From positions 1 to 33,918 of the forward strand of contig WGNW01000021.1 in the NCBI GenBank assembly GCA_016124315.1: a stretch of 33,918 bases of DNA. Reading direction: 5' to 3'. The translations under genes and the position numbers were made by a program. Below are positions 17,848 to 28,470 of this stretch, in pieces. This DNA is from Alphaproteobacteria bacterium (GTDB lineage: Bacteria; Pseudomonadota; Alphaproteobacteria; SMXS01). How positions within the stretch are numbered: position 1 is the stretch's first letter; each line of letters starts with the position of its first letter. The notes below the pieces were generated by a model that saw nothing but the letters and a program-made list of their open reading frames with translations, ran no database searches and was not told the DNA's origin.

Positions 17848-18755
17848 GCCGGCACGTGGCGGTGATCAAGGGTGGCTGGTCGGCCGAGCGGGAGGTGTCG
17901 CTGGTGAGCGGCGGCGCGGCGGGCAAGGCGCTCGCCGGCCGGGGCTACCGGGTGACCGAGATCGACGCCGGCCACGACCTGTCGCAGCGGCTGACCGAGC
18001 TGCGCCCCGACGTCGTCTTCAACGCGCTGCACGGCCGCTGGGGCGAGGACGGCTGCGTCCAGGGCATCCTGGAGGTGCTGGAACTTCCCTACACCCATTC
18101 CGGCGTGATGGCCTCGGCGGTGGCGATGAACAAGCCCATGGCCAAGCGGGTGTTCCGCGACGCGGGATTGCCCGTGGCGGAGGACCGGGTGGTGGCCTCG
18201 GCCGACCTGTTCAAGGCCGACCCGCTGCCGCGGCCTTTCGTGGTCAAGCCGCTGGACGAGGGATCGAGCGTCGGCGTGGTCATCCTGAAGCCGGGCGACA
18301 ACACCTTCACGCCCGAGACCGATGGCCCGTGGAGGCAGAACCCGGAGGTGATGGTCGAGCGCTACATCCCCGGCCGCGAGCTCACCTGTGCGGTGATCGG
18401 CGGCAAGGCGACCCAGGGCGTCACCGAACTGCGCCCCAAGCGCGGCTTCTACGACTACGAGGCCAAGTACAGCGACGGCGTGACCGAGCACCTGATCCCG
18501 GCGCCATTGCCCGAGGCGCTTTACGGGAAGGTGCGGGATCTGGCGCTCGCCGCCCACGAGGCGCTGGGCTGCCGCGGCGTCACCCGCACCGACTTCCGCT
18601 ACGACGAGACCGCCGGCGAGCTGGTGGTGCTGGAGGTCAACACCCAGCCGGGCATGACGCCCCTGTCGCTGGTGCCAGAGATGGCCGCCTTCGAGGGGAT
18701 TTCTTTCGATGACCTGGTGGTCTGGATGGTGGAGGACGCCTCATGCCGCCGTTGA
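17844..18755 (+). CDS. ddl: D-alanine:D-alanine ligase Ddl
   Basis: A 303-residue ATP-grasp ligase that makes the D-Ala-D-Ala used by MurF. Visible blocks are [19 protein letters not shown], in which the SAERE glutamate binds the first D-alanine, [52 protein letters not shown] (ATP-grasp), [15 protein letters not shown], and [29 protein letters not shown], carrying the metal-binding residues. ATG at 17844 overlaps murB by four bases. The 3' end overlaps ftsQ by 13 bases, the largest overlap in the cluster. A ddl gene between murB and ftsQ is standard in dcw clusters. Confidence 0.97.
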
Positions 18756-19705
18756 AGCGAGGCAAGGCCGCGCCGGACCGGCGCACCGCCGACAAGACGG
18801 CCGGCAAGACCGGGCGCCGGACCAAGGCGCCGCTCACCGACCGCCAGGCGCAGGCCGCGTCGTTCATCCGCCGCCGGCAGGTGCAGGCGATGCGGCGCAT
18901 CGGCACCGCCGTCGTCGTGGTGACGGTCGTTGGCGGCGGTGTCGGGCTGTGGGCCGCCGGCCTGTACCCGGTGATCGGCACCAGGATGGCCAACATGGTG
19001 CCCAGCCTGTCCGACATCTCGGGCCTGACTGTCAGCCGGCTGGAAATATCCGGCACCAAGAACCTGGATCCCGAGGAGGTGGTGCTCGCCTCCGGCGTCG
19101 AGAAGGGGCAGAAGATCGGCGACATCGACCTGGGCGTGGTGCGCGAGCAGGTGGAATCGATCGGCTGGGTGCGCACCGCGCGGGTCTCGCGCATCCTGCC
19201 GGGCACCATCCAGATCGCCGTCACCGAGCGCGTCCCCTACGCCTTCTGGCAGGAAAACCGGGAGCTGCGGCTGATCGATCGCAACGGCGTCGAGATCACC
19301 CAGAAGGACCTCGCCCACTTCGCCAAGCTGCCGCTGGTCGTCGGCCAGGGCGCGCCGGCCCATGCCCGCTCCCTGTTCGAGCTGATGGAGAGCGAGCCGG
19401 CGCTGGCGCCGCGGGTGCAGGCCGCCGTCCGGGTGGGCGACCGGCGCTGGGACCTGCGCCTCGCCAACGGCGTCAACGTCCGGCTGCCCGAGGCGGGCGC
19501 CGACACCGCCTGGCACAAGCTCGCCGCCCTGGAGCGCCATGAAGGCATCCTCGAGCGGGACATTCTCAACGTGGACTTGCGGCTGCCTGACCGCATCACC
19601 GTGCGGCTGACGCCGGACGCGGCGGATGCGCGCAGGGAGGCTGCCGCGGCGGCGGCGAAGGCCGCCAAGGCGGCCAAGGCCAAGGAACTCAACGACGAAG
19701 GCTAG
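18743..19705 (+). CDS. ftsQ: Cell division protein FtsQ
   Basis: A 320-residue bitopic membrane protein of the FtsQBL complex. A basic cytoplasmic N-terminus (about 1-50, many Lys/Arg) precedes one membrane segment at about 53-75. A periplasmic POTRA domain (about 95-165: VSRLEISGTKNLDPEEV, IGDIDLGVVREQVESIGWVRTARVSRILPGTIQIAVTERVPYAFW) and a beta domain follow, including LPLVVGQGAP and WDLRLANGVNVRLPE. The tail after about 295 is an Ala/Lys-rich helix. FtsQ scaffolds late divisome proteins. ATG at 18743 follows GGAGG and lies inside the end of ddl. A 13-base gap with GGGAGG leads to ftsA. Confidence 0.96.
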   Translation: MPPLKRGKAAPDRRTADKTAGKTGRRTKAPLTDRQAQAASFIRRRQVQAMRRIGTAVVVVTVVGGGVGLWAAGLYPVIGTRMANMVPSLSDISGLTVSRLEISGTKNLDPEEVVLASGVEKGQKIGDIDLGVVREQVESIGWVRTARVSRILPGTIQIAVTERVPYAFWQENRELRLIDRNGVEITQKDLAHFAKLPLVVGQGAPAHARSLFELMESEPALAPRVQAAVRVGDRRWDLRLANGVNVRLPEAGADTAWHKLAALERHEGILERDILNVDLRLPDRITVRLTPDAADARREAAAAAAKAAKAAKAKELNDEG

Positions 19706-19718
19706 GGAGGTACGCGGA

Positions 19719-20969
19719 ATGTCGTCTGGCAAAGGTGGTCTGGTAGCGGCGCTGGATATCGGCTCGACCAAGATCTGCTGCTTTATCGCCCGGGTGGACG
19801 ATAAGGCGCTGATCAAGGTCGAAGGCATCGGCCATCAGGTGTCCGAGGGCATGCGCTGCGGCGCGGTCGTCGACATCGAGGCGGTCGAGGCTTCGGTGCG
19901 TGCCGCGGCGGACGCCGCAGAGCGCATGTCCGGCGAGACCATCCGACGGGCCTTCGTCAACGTCTCCAGCGGCTTTCCCAATTCCGAGGCGATTCACGTC
20001 GAGGTGAAGATCGCCGGCCATCAGGTGGACGAGAACGACATCCGCCGCGCCCTGGTCGAGGCCCGCCGCAAGGCCGAGCTGCTGGAGCGCGAGGTGCTGC
20101 ACACCATCCCGGTCACCTACTCCATCGACGGCTCCCGCGGTATCCGCGACCCGCGCGGCATGTACGGCGACCGGCTGGGCGTGGACATCCATGTGGTGAC
20201 GGCGGCGACCGGGCCGCTGCGCAACCTCAAGCTGTGCATGGACCGCGGCCATCTCGGCATCGCCGGCCTGTGCGTCTCGTCCTATGCCTCCGGGCTCTCG
20301 TGCCTGGTCGAGGACGAGCGCCAGATGGGCGTCACGCTCATCGACATGGGGGGCGGCACCACCACCATCGCGGTCTTCATGGAGGACGCGCTGGTCTACA
20401 CCGACGTGGTGCCGATCGGTGGCCAGCACATCACCAACGACATCGCCCGCGGGATGCTCACCCCGATCGCCGACGCCGAGCGGCTGAAGACGCTGCACGG
20501 CAGCGCCCTGCGCGGGTCGTCCGACGACCGGGAGATGCTCACCATCCCGCAGATGGGCGAGGCCGAGCAGGAGTTCAGCCAGTCGGTGCCGCGCTCCATG
20601 CTCTCCGGGATCATCCAGCCCCGCGTCGAGGAGATCTTCGAGGCGGTGCACGAGCGGCTCATCGCCTCGGGTTTCGAGCACGCGGCCGGCAAGCGCGTCG
20701 TCCTCACCGGCGGCGCCAGCCAGCTGCAGGGCGTGCGCGAGGTCGCGGCGCGGATCCTGGACAAGCAGGTCCGCCTCGGGCGGCCGCTGCGAGTCGACGG
20801 CCTGGCCGAAGCAACGGTCGGGCCGGCCTTTTCAACCTGTGCAGGTCTGCTGGCTTACGCGGCACAGGGATTTGTCCGCAAGGGCAACGTCACGACCCCC
20901 ATGCTGGCTCCGTCGGAGTCCAGAAGCACCATGGCGCGCGTGAGCCAATGGATACGTGAGAACTTCTAG
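19719..20969 (+). CDS. ftsA: Cell division protein FtsA
   Basis: A 416-residue actin-like ATPase that tethers FtsZ to the inner membrane and signals to the later divisome. Phosphate-1 loop LVAALDIGSTKICCFIA, the SHS2 (1C) domain region containing VNVSSGFPNSEAIHVEVKIAGHQV, phosphate-2 TLIDMGGGTTTIAVF, and adenosine motif VVLTGGASQLQGV are all in order. The extreme C-terminus (STMARVSQWIRENF) is the conserved amphipathic membrane-targeting helix. ATG at 19719 follows AGGGAGG (19704-19710). The gap to ftsZ is 31 bases, the largest since mraZ, so ftsZ may have extra translational or transcriptional input, though no promoter is evident in that gap. Confidence 0.97.
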   Translation: MSSGKGGLVAALDIGSTKICCFIARVDDKALIKVEGIGHQVSEGMRCGAVVDIEAVEASVRAAADAAERMSGETIRRAFVNVSSGFPNSEAIHVEVKIAGHQVDENDIRRALVEARRKAELLEREVLHTIPVTYSIDGSRGIRDPRGMYGDRLGVDIHVVTAATGPLRNLKLCMDRGHLGIAGLCVSSYASGLSCLVEDERQMGVTLIDMGGGTTTIAVFMEDALVYTDVVPIGGQHITNDIARGMLTPIADAERLKTLHGSALRGSSDDREMLTIPQMGEAEQEFSQSVPRSMLSGIIQPRVEEIFEAVHERLIASGFEHAAGKRVVLTGGASQLQGVREVAARILDKQVRLGRPLRVDGLAEATVGPAFSTCAGLLAYAAQGFVRKGNVTTPMLAPSESRSTMARVSQWIRENF

Positions 20970-21000
20970 ATCCGGCGCATAAAGCCGAAAGGAGACCGAA

Positions 21001-22584
21001 ATGCCCATATCACTCAGTACGCCGACCATCACAGAGCTGAAGCCGAAGATCCTCGTCGTCGGCGTCGGCGGAGCCGGCGGCAACGCCGTCAACAACATGA
21101 TCCGCTCCAAGCTGGAAGGCGTGGAGTTCGTCGTCGCCAACACCGACGCCCAGGCCCTCGCCCATTCCATGTGCGAGCGGCGCATCCAGCTCGGCGTGCA
21201 GATCACCCAGGGTCTGGGTGCCGGCGCGCGGCCCGACATCGGTGCCGCCGCGGCCCAGGAAGCCATCGACCACCTGAAGGAGCCGCTGGCCGGCGCCCAC
21301 ATGGCGTTCATCACCGCCGGCATGGGCGGCGGCACCGGCACGGGTGCCGCCCCGGTCATCGCCAAAATGGCCCGCGAGCAGGGTATCCTGACCGTCGGCG
21401 TGGTCACCAAGCCGTTCCAGTTCGAGGGCTCCCGGCGGATGACCATCGCCGAGGAGGGCGTCGAGGAACTGCAGAAGTACGTCGACACCCTGATCGTCAT
21501 TCCCAACCAGAACCTGTTCCGGCTGGCCAACGAGAAGACCACCTTCGCCGATGCCTTCGCCATGGCCGACAACGTCCTGCATTCGGGCGTGCGCGGCATC
21601 ACCGACCTGATGGTCATGCCAGGCCTCATCAACCTGGACTTCGCCGACGTCCGCACCGTGATGATGGAGATGGGCAAGGCGATGATGGGCACCGGCGAGG
21701 CCGAGGGCGACAACCGCGCCCTGGAAGCTGCCGAAGCCGCCATCTCCAACCCGCTGCTCGACGAGGTGTCCATGAAGGGCGCCCATGGCGTGCTGATCAA
21801 CATCACCGGCGGCGAGGACCTCACCCTCTTCGAGGTCGACGAGGCGGCCAACCGCATCCGCAGCGAGGTGGATCCGGAAGCCAACATCATCGTCGGCTCG
21901 ACCTTCAACGAGGGGATGAGCGGCAGCATGCGCGTTTCCGTGTTCGCCACGGGCATCGAGGCCGAGGCGGGCCGCGTGTCCAACACGGTCATGTCGTTCC
22001 CGGCGATGCCCGGCGCCCAGCAGCGCCCGATGCCGCGTCCGGACGTCGCGAGCGGGGGATTCGGCGGCGGCGCCGCCGCCACCGCGCTGGCGCGGACCGA
22101 CCGGGCACCGGCGATGGCCCAGCCGATGACGGCCGCGCCCGTCGCCGCGCCGACGGCCATGGCCGAGCCGGAGCCGGATGAGCCTCTCGCCCTCGAGGCG
22201 GCGGACATCGTGGCCGAGGAAATCGCGGAGGCCGCCGAGGCCGAACCCGCCGCGCCGTCGCGGTCGGCGGATTCGTTCTTCCCGCCGCGGCCGATGGACC
22301 CCGAGCGGCAGGCCGAGCCCGAACCCCGCTTCGCCCGCCCGGATCCCTTCGCCGAGGCGGCGATGGCCAACGGCGCGCCGCCGTCGTCCAAGCCCAGCCT
22401 GTTCGAGCGGATGACCGGCCGGGCCCGCAAGGCCGAGCCGGCGCCGGACCGCGCGGCGAAGCTTTCCGGCCGCGAGGAGGCGCCGATCACCCTGCGCAAC
22501 GCGGGCGGTCAGCGCCAGGGCGCGCCGGCGGGCGGCGAGGACCAGATCGATATTCCGGCGTTCCTGCGCCGGCAGGCGAACTAG
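21001..22584 (+). CDS. ftsZ: Cell division GTPase FtsZ
   Basis: A 527-residue tubulin homologue that polymerises into the Z ring. The GTPase core (about 15-318) starts [18 protein letters not shown] and has the tubulin signature G109-GGTGTG115, [22 protein letters not shown], and [21 protein letters not shown] disordered linker rich in Ala, Pro, Glu and Arg spans about 325-515, longer than in E. coli (383 residues in total) but common in alphaproteobacteria. The C-terminal peptide [15 protein letters not shown] segment (516-527, [12 protein letters not shown]) is the site bound by FtsA and other partners. The start follows AAAGGAG at 20988-20994. Confidence 0.98.
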   Translation: MPISLSTPTITELKPKILVVGVGGAGGNAVNNMIRSKLEGVEFVVANTDAQALAHSMCERRIQLGVQITQGLGAGARPDIGAAAAQEAIDHLKEPLAGAHMAFITAGMGGGTGTGAAPVIAKMAREQGILTVGVVTKPFQFEGSRRMTIAEEGVEELQKYVDTLIVIPNQNLFRLANEKTTFADAFAMADNVLHSGVRGITDLMVMPGLINLDFADVRTVMMEMGKAMMGTGEAEGDNRALEAAEAAISNPLLDEVSMKGAHGVLINITGGEDLTLFEVDEAANRIRSEVDPEANIIVGSTFNEGMSGSMRVSVFATGIEAEAGRVSNTVMSFPAMPGAQQRPMPRPDVASGGFGGGAAATALARTDRAPAMAQPMTAAPVAAPTAMAEPEPDEPLALEAADIVAEEIAEAAEAEPAAPSRSADSFFPPRPMDPERQAEPEPRFARPDPFAEAAMANGAPPSSKPSLFERMTGRARKAEPAPDRAAKLSGREEAPITLRNAGGQRQGAPAGGEDQIDIPAFLRRQAN

Positions 22585-22763
22585 GACTCGTGGCACCGCT
22601 TCGGCAAACAGGGACATGCGGACATCGGATGGCTTGCTTATCTCTTCACAGGCTCCTTAAAATGCGCGCCTCCGCGGATTTTGACGGGGCCGGGTGTTCG
22701 TGCTAAGCAGCCGCCGGCGTCGCTCACCCCAAGACGTCCTTGTGAGCCTGGAAAGGTGCCTGT
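22585..22763 (+). other. ftsZ-bamD intergenic gap; lpxC absent
   Basis: This 179-base interval separates ftsZ from bamD. In many alphaproteobacteria lpxC lies exactly here, but no frame in this gap encodes any LpxC motif and the space is too short. I found no clear intrinsic terminator (no strong stem followed by T residues). The gap carries a candidate promoter for bamD (22681-22709) and a weaker alternative, TTGCTT-N18-TAAAAT at 22634-22663. Confidence 0.7.
22681..22709 (+). promoter_or_regulatory. Candidate bamD promoter
   Basis: TTGACGG (22681-22687), 14 bases, then GCTAAGCA (22702-22709) resembles the housekeeping promoter form known in alphaproteobacteria such as Caulobacter (TTGACGS, N10-14, GCTANA-type). 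The -35 match is complete; the -10 matches only GCTA and is otherwise poor. Transcription from here would start about 50 bases before the bamD GTG. Confidence 0.45.
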
Positions 22764-23648
22764 GTGACCGTTGATCGCGTTCGACCTGGAACCCCTAAGT
22801 CCCCATCGGTCTCCCGGGGGCTGAAGACCGCCAGGCTCAAGATCGCTGTGGCCGCCGTCGTGCTTGCGGCGGCCCTCAGCGCCTGCGGGGGCGACAAGAT
22901 CGAATACGCCGACGCGGACGTGGGCACCCTCTACAACAAGGCGCACGAATTCATGGCGGCGGGGCAGTACCGCTTCGCCGCCGTGATGTTCGACGAGGTG
23001 GAGCGCCAGCACCCATATTCCATCTGGGCGCGGCGCGCGACCCTGATGTCGGCCTACAACCACTACCTGTCCAACGACTACGACGCGGCGATCCTGGCGG
23101 CGCAGCGCTTCCTGTCGCTGCATCCCGGCAACAAGGACGCGCCCTACGCCTACTACCTGATCGCCATCTGCTACTACGAGCAGATCTCCGACGTGGGGCG
23201 CGACCAGAAGGCGACCCAGCAGGCGCTCGACGCCCTCAACGAGGTGGTCCGCCGCTTCGGCAACACCGACTACGCCGAGGACGCCCGCCTGAAAATCGAG
23301 CTCACCCGCGACCATCTGGCCGGCAAGGAGATGACCATCGGTCGTTTCTACGAGAGCCAGAAGGAATACATCGCCGCCATGGGGCGCTTCCGGAACGTCA
23401 TCAAGAACTACCAGACGACGAGCCAGGTGCCCGAGGCGCTGCACCGCCTCGTGGAGTGCTACCTGGCGCTCGGGCTGCAGCTGGAGGCCCAGAAGGCGGC
23501 CGCCGTGCTCGGCTACAACTTCCCCAAAAGCAAGTGGTTCCGCTACAGTTACGCCATGCTGGAAGGCAAGGGCCTCGAGCCGGTGAAGCTCCCCGAAGAC
23601 AAGGGGTCGGATGGCGAACCCAAGAACTTCTTCGACTGGCTGTTCTGA
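22764..23648 (+). CDS. bamD: Outer-membrane assembly lipoprotein BamD
   Basis: A 294-residue lipoprotein with TPR repeats, a component of the Bam complex that inserts beta-barrel proteins into the outer membrane. A long basic N-terminus is followed by a hydrophobic segment and the lipobox LSAC with Cys41 as the lipidation site. Next comes a run of TPR-like helices: LYNKAHEFMAAGQYRFAAVMFDEVERQHP, YNHYLSNDYDAAILAAQRFLSLHPG, ALDALNEVVRRFGNTDYAEDA, and IGRFYESQKEYIAAMGRFRNVIKNY. The GTG at 22764 lies seven bases after GGAAAGG (22750-22756); the leader before the hydrophobic core is longer than usual, so a shorter start is possible, but none has a better site. Its place before recN and ligA is typical of alphaproteobacteria. 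Confidence 0.95.
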   Translation: MTVDRVRPGTPKSPSVSRGLKTARLKIAVAAVVLAAALSACGGDKIEYADADVGTLYNKAHEFMAAGQYRFAAVMFDEVERQHPYSIWARRATLMSAYNHYLSNDYDAAILAAQRFLSLHPGNKDAPYAYYLIAICYYEQISDVGRDQKATQQALDALNEVVRRFGNTDYAEDARLKIELTRDHLAGKEMTIGRFYESQKEYIAAMGRFRNVIKNYQTTSQVPEALHRLVECYLALGLQLEAQKAAAVLGYNFPKSKWFRYSYAMLEGKGLEPVKLPEDKGSDGEPKNFFDWLF

Positions 23649-23687
23649 GTCGCGGCGGCGGGTTCCGGGCCGTGGACGGGGCCGCGC

Positions 23688-25361
23688 ATGCTGAGCGCGC
23701 TGGCGATCAACAACATCGTTCTCATCGACCGTCTCTCGCTTGAGTTCCAGCCCGGCCTGACCGTTCTCACCGGCGAGACCGGCGCGGGCAAGTCCATTCT
23801 GCTCGATTCGCTCGGCCTCGTGACCGGCGAGCGCGCCGACAGCGGCCTGGTGCGCGCCGGCGAGGCGAGCGGCACGGTCTCGGCCGAGTTCCTGCTGCCG
23901 GAGGACCACCCCGTGCATGCCGTGCTGGCCGAGCAGGGGCTGGAGACGGCCGGCGCCCAGCTCCTGCTGCGCCGCCAGGTGGGTGCCGACGGCCGCAGCC
24001 GAGCCTTCGTCAACGACCAGCCGGTCGGCGTCGCGCTGTTGTCGCGCATCGGCGCGCTGCTGGTCGAGATCCACGGCCAGCAGGGCCAGCTCGGCCTGCT
24101 CAACCCCGCCAACCACCGCGCCCTGCTCGACAGCTTCGGCGGCCTCACCGCGCAGGTGGCCGCCGTGCGCGACGCCCACCGCGCTTTCCGTGACGCCCGC
24201 TCGGAGGCCGAGGGAGCCCGCGAGGCGCTGGCCCAGGCGCGGCGCGACGAGGATTTCCTGCGCCACGCGGCCGACGAGCTGGCTGCCCTCGACCCCCGGC
24301 CCGGCGAGGAGGAGGCGCTTGCCGAGCAGCGCACCCTGATGATGCATGGCGAGCAGATCGCCGGCGAGCTGTCGGAGGCCCTGGAGTCGGTGTCTGGCGA
24401 CGGCGGCGCCGAAGCCGCGCTGCGCACGGCGCTGCGCCGGCTGGAACGGGTGGCGGACAAAGCCGGCGGCCGGCTCGATGCTGTGATCGAAGGCCTGGGC
24501 CGCGCCTTCGCCGAGGCCGAGGAGGCGGCGCGCGGCCTGCAGACCGTCGCCAGCGAACTGGAGTTCGATCCGCGGGCGCTGGAGCGCATCGAGGAGCGGC
24601 TGTTCGCGCTTCGGGCGCTGGCCCGCAAGCACAATTGCAGCGTCGACGACCTGCCGGCGCTGCGCGACGGTCTCGCGCGCCAGCTCGAGGCGCTGGACAC
24701 CGGCGAGGCCCGGCTGACGGCGCTGGAGGCGCGGCTCGCCGAGGCCGACAGGGCGTTCGCCGCCGCTGCCGAAGCACTGGGCACGGCGCGGCGGGACGCG
24801 GCCGTGCGGCTCGATGCGGCGGTGATGGCCGAACTGCCGCCGCTCAAGCTCGACCGCGCCAGCTTCCGCACCGCCGTCGCCTTGCTGCCGCGGGAGCGCT
24901 GGGGCGCAAACGGCGCCGACGAGGTGCGCTTCGAGGTGGCGACCAATCCGGGCTCGGCGATGGGTCCGCTGTCGAAGATCGCCTCAGGCGGCGAACTGTC
25001 CCGCTTCGCCCTCGCGCTCAAGGTGGTGCTCGCCGAGGGAGAAAGCCCGAGCACGCTGATCTTCGACGAGATCGATCAGGGCGTCGGCGGCGCCGTCGCG
25101 GCGGCGGTCGGCGCCCGGCTGGCCCGGCTGGCCGAGCAGTCCCAGGTGCTGGTGGTCACCCATTCGCCGCAGGTGGCGGCGCGGGGCGGACGGCATCTCA
25201 GGGTGGGCAAGGTGGTGGCCGGGGAGACGACGCTCACCCGGGTGGAGGAACTTGCCGCCGTGCAGCGGCGCGAGGAGGTGGCGCGGATGCTGGCCGGCGC
25301 CACCGTCACCGACGAGGCGCGGGCGGCGGCCGACCAGCTGCTCGAACGGGTAGGAGGCTAG
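23688..25361 (+). CDS. recN: DNA repair protein RecN
   Basis: A 557-residue SMC-like ATPase acting in double-strand break repair. The N-terminal half domain has Walker A G29-ETGAGKS36 within LTVLTGETGAGKSILLDSL and the block VEIHGQQGQLGLLNPANHRALLD. A central coiled-coil region (about 160-380, Ala/Glu/Arg-rich heptads) has a short break near RKHNCSVDDLPALRD. The C-terminal half has the ABC signature KIASGGELSRFALALKVVL, Walker B TLIFDEIDQGVGG and switch QVLVVTHSPQVAARG. The start at 23688 fits the family start (MLSALAINNIVLIDRLSLEF), but its ribosome-binding site is weak. It lies 39 bases after bamD and abuts ligA. Confidence 0.97.
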   Translation: MLSALAINNIVLIDRLSLEFQPGLTVLTGETGAGKSILLDSLGLVTGERADSGLVRAGEASGTVSAEFLLPEDHPVHAVLAEQGLETAGAQLLLRRQVGADGRSRAFVNDQPVGVALLSRIGALLVEIHGQQGQLGLLNPANHRALLDSFGGLTAQVAAVRDAHRAFRDARSEAEGAREALAQARRDEDFLRHAADELAALDPRPGEEEALAEQRTLMMHGEQIAGELSEALESVSGDGGAEAALRTALRRLERVADKAGGRLDAVIEGLGRAFAEAEEAARGLQTVASELEFDPRALERIEERLFALRALARKHNCSVDDLPALRDGLARQLEALDTGEARLTALEARLAEADRAFAAAAEALGTARRDAAVRLDAAVMAELPPLKLDRASFRTAVALLPRERWGANGADEVRFEVATNPGSAMGPLSKIASGGELSRFALALKVVLAEGESPSTLIFDEIDQGVGGAVAAAVGARLARLAEQSQVLVVTHSPQVAARGGRHLRVGKVVAGETTLTRVEELAAVQRREEVARMLAGATVTDEARAAADQLLERVGG

Positions 25362-27446
<2,085 letters not shown>

Positions 27447-27473
27447 GGGCTGCGGTTGCTCGTGCCTCTGCTT

Positions 27474-27568
27474 CGTCGTTGTGAGGCGCGCAGCGCCACG
27501 GCAACCCAAGGCCACGGGACGGAGCTGGCCGCCCCTGGGTCGCTTCGCTCCGCTCGCGGGGACGGACT
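27474..27568. repeat. REP-like imperfect palindrome after ligA
   Basis: Left arm 27474-27511 (begins CGTCGTTGTGAG, ends CAACCCAAGG) and right arm 27535-27566, whose reverse complement begins CCGTCCCCGCGAGCGGAGCG and ends ACCCAGG, form an interrupted inverted repeat of about 95 bases. The left arm also holds a perfect hairpin, GGCGC-GCA-GCGCC (27485-27497). The pattern CGTC..TGCGAGCGGAGCGAAGCGA.CCA is, from memory, a widespread intergenic palindrome in alphaproteobacteria. It lies between the convergent genes ligA and the SDR gene, where such elements can serve as transcript ends or RNA-stabilising hairpins. Confidence 0.6.
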
Positions 27569-27606
27569 GTCGTGGCGGCGATCCGTCGTCCGCAGCCGCC
27601 TTCCCC

Positions 27607-28353
27607 TCAGCCCAGCGAGAAGCCGGGCGGCGGCACCGCCTCGGCCGGCAGGTCCTTGCGCAGCTTCAGCCGCACCTCACCCATGCCGCCGTGGAGCAGC
27701 AGGTCGATGGCTTCCATGGCCATCTCGCGGGGCGTCATGGTTACGGACTCCCTGCGCTCCGGCGGCAGCAGGTCGCTGGAGAAGCCGCCGGGACACAGGA
27801 CGTTGAGCCGCACCGGCCCGTCCGCATAGGCCAGCGCCAGGCTGCGGACCAGGCCGACCAGCGCGTGCTTGGTCATGGCGTAGACCGGATCGAACGGGAT
27901 GGGGATAAGCCCGGCGGCCGAACTGGTCACGGTGATGGCGCCGGCGCCCTGCGCGGTCATGCGCGGCAGCAGCGTCTGGATGCCGTAGAACACGCCGTCG
28001 GCGTTGACGCCTTGCATGCGGCGGTAGCGCTCGGGGGTCACGTCCTCCAGCCGCGCGGGCGCCAGGTCGGCGGTGACCGGGACAGTCATGATGCCGGCAT
28101 TGAGATGGGCGTAGCGGACCGGCCCCAGCCGCGCTTCCACGTCGGCGACGGTCTCCTGCCAGGCCGCCGGCGACGACACGTCCAGGTGCCAGAAGGCGCC
28201 GCCGGTCCGCTCGGCGGTCTTCCTGCCGTCCGCGTCGTTCACGTCCAGCACGGCGACCCGGGCGCCGGCCTCGGCCGCCAGTTCGGCGGCGGCCGCTCCC
28301 AGCCCGGTCGCCGCGCCGGTGATCAGCACCGTCTGTCCCTGGAAATCGTTCAT
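27607..28353 (-). CDS. Short-chain dehydrogenase/reductase (SDR)
   Basis: A 248-residue classical SDR, a soluble NAD(P)-dependent oxidoreductase. The cofactor loop is T12-GAATGLG; an aspartate at the end of the second strand (VAVLDVND, near residue 37) suggests preference for NAD(H). NAG appears at about 85-87 (HLNAGI). The catalytic residues are Ser145 (or Ser144) in ITVTSSAAGLIP, Tyr158 and Lys162 (YAMTK). PGGFSSDLLPPE follows, in the substrate loop. The substrate cannot be deduced. Start at 28353 follows GGGGAGGAG on the minus strand. It lies 117 bases downstream of prmA on the same strand and is probably transcribed separately or weakly linked to it. Confidence 0.92.
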   Translation of the reverse strand: MNDFQGQTVLITGAATGLGAAAAELAAEAGARVAVLDVNDADGRKTAERTGGAFWHLDVSSPAAWQETVADVEARLGPVRYAHLNAGIMTVPVTADLAPARLEDVTPERYRRMQGVNADGVFYGIQTLLPRMTAQGAGAITVTSSAAGLIPIPFDPVYAMTKHALVGLVRSLALAYADGPVRLNVLCPGGFSSDLLPPERRESVTMTPREMAMEAIDLLLHGGMGEVRLKLRKDLPAEAVPPPGFSLG

Positions 28354-28470
28354 GGATTTCTCCTCCCCGGCTTGTGCGGGAAAGATACTGTCACGTGATC
28401 CAGTTTTTTCCGAGCGCTATCGTTCAGAGTAACGGGCGGCCAAGCGACGCGCCGTCGAGCAGCCCGGCCC

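Noticed and set aside
22638..24632. 664-residue minus-strand open frame across bamD and recN
   Set aside because: It spans two well-identified plus-strand genes and the gap between them; low-complexity antisense reading.
28391..28398. TCACGTGA palindrome upstream of the SDR gene
   Set aside because: An 8-base palindrome alone is weak evidence; no second copy or known regulator site could be tied to it.
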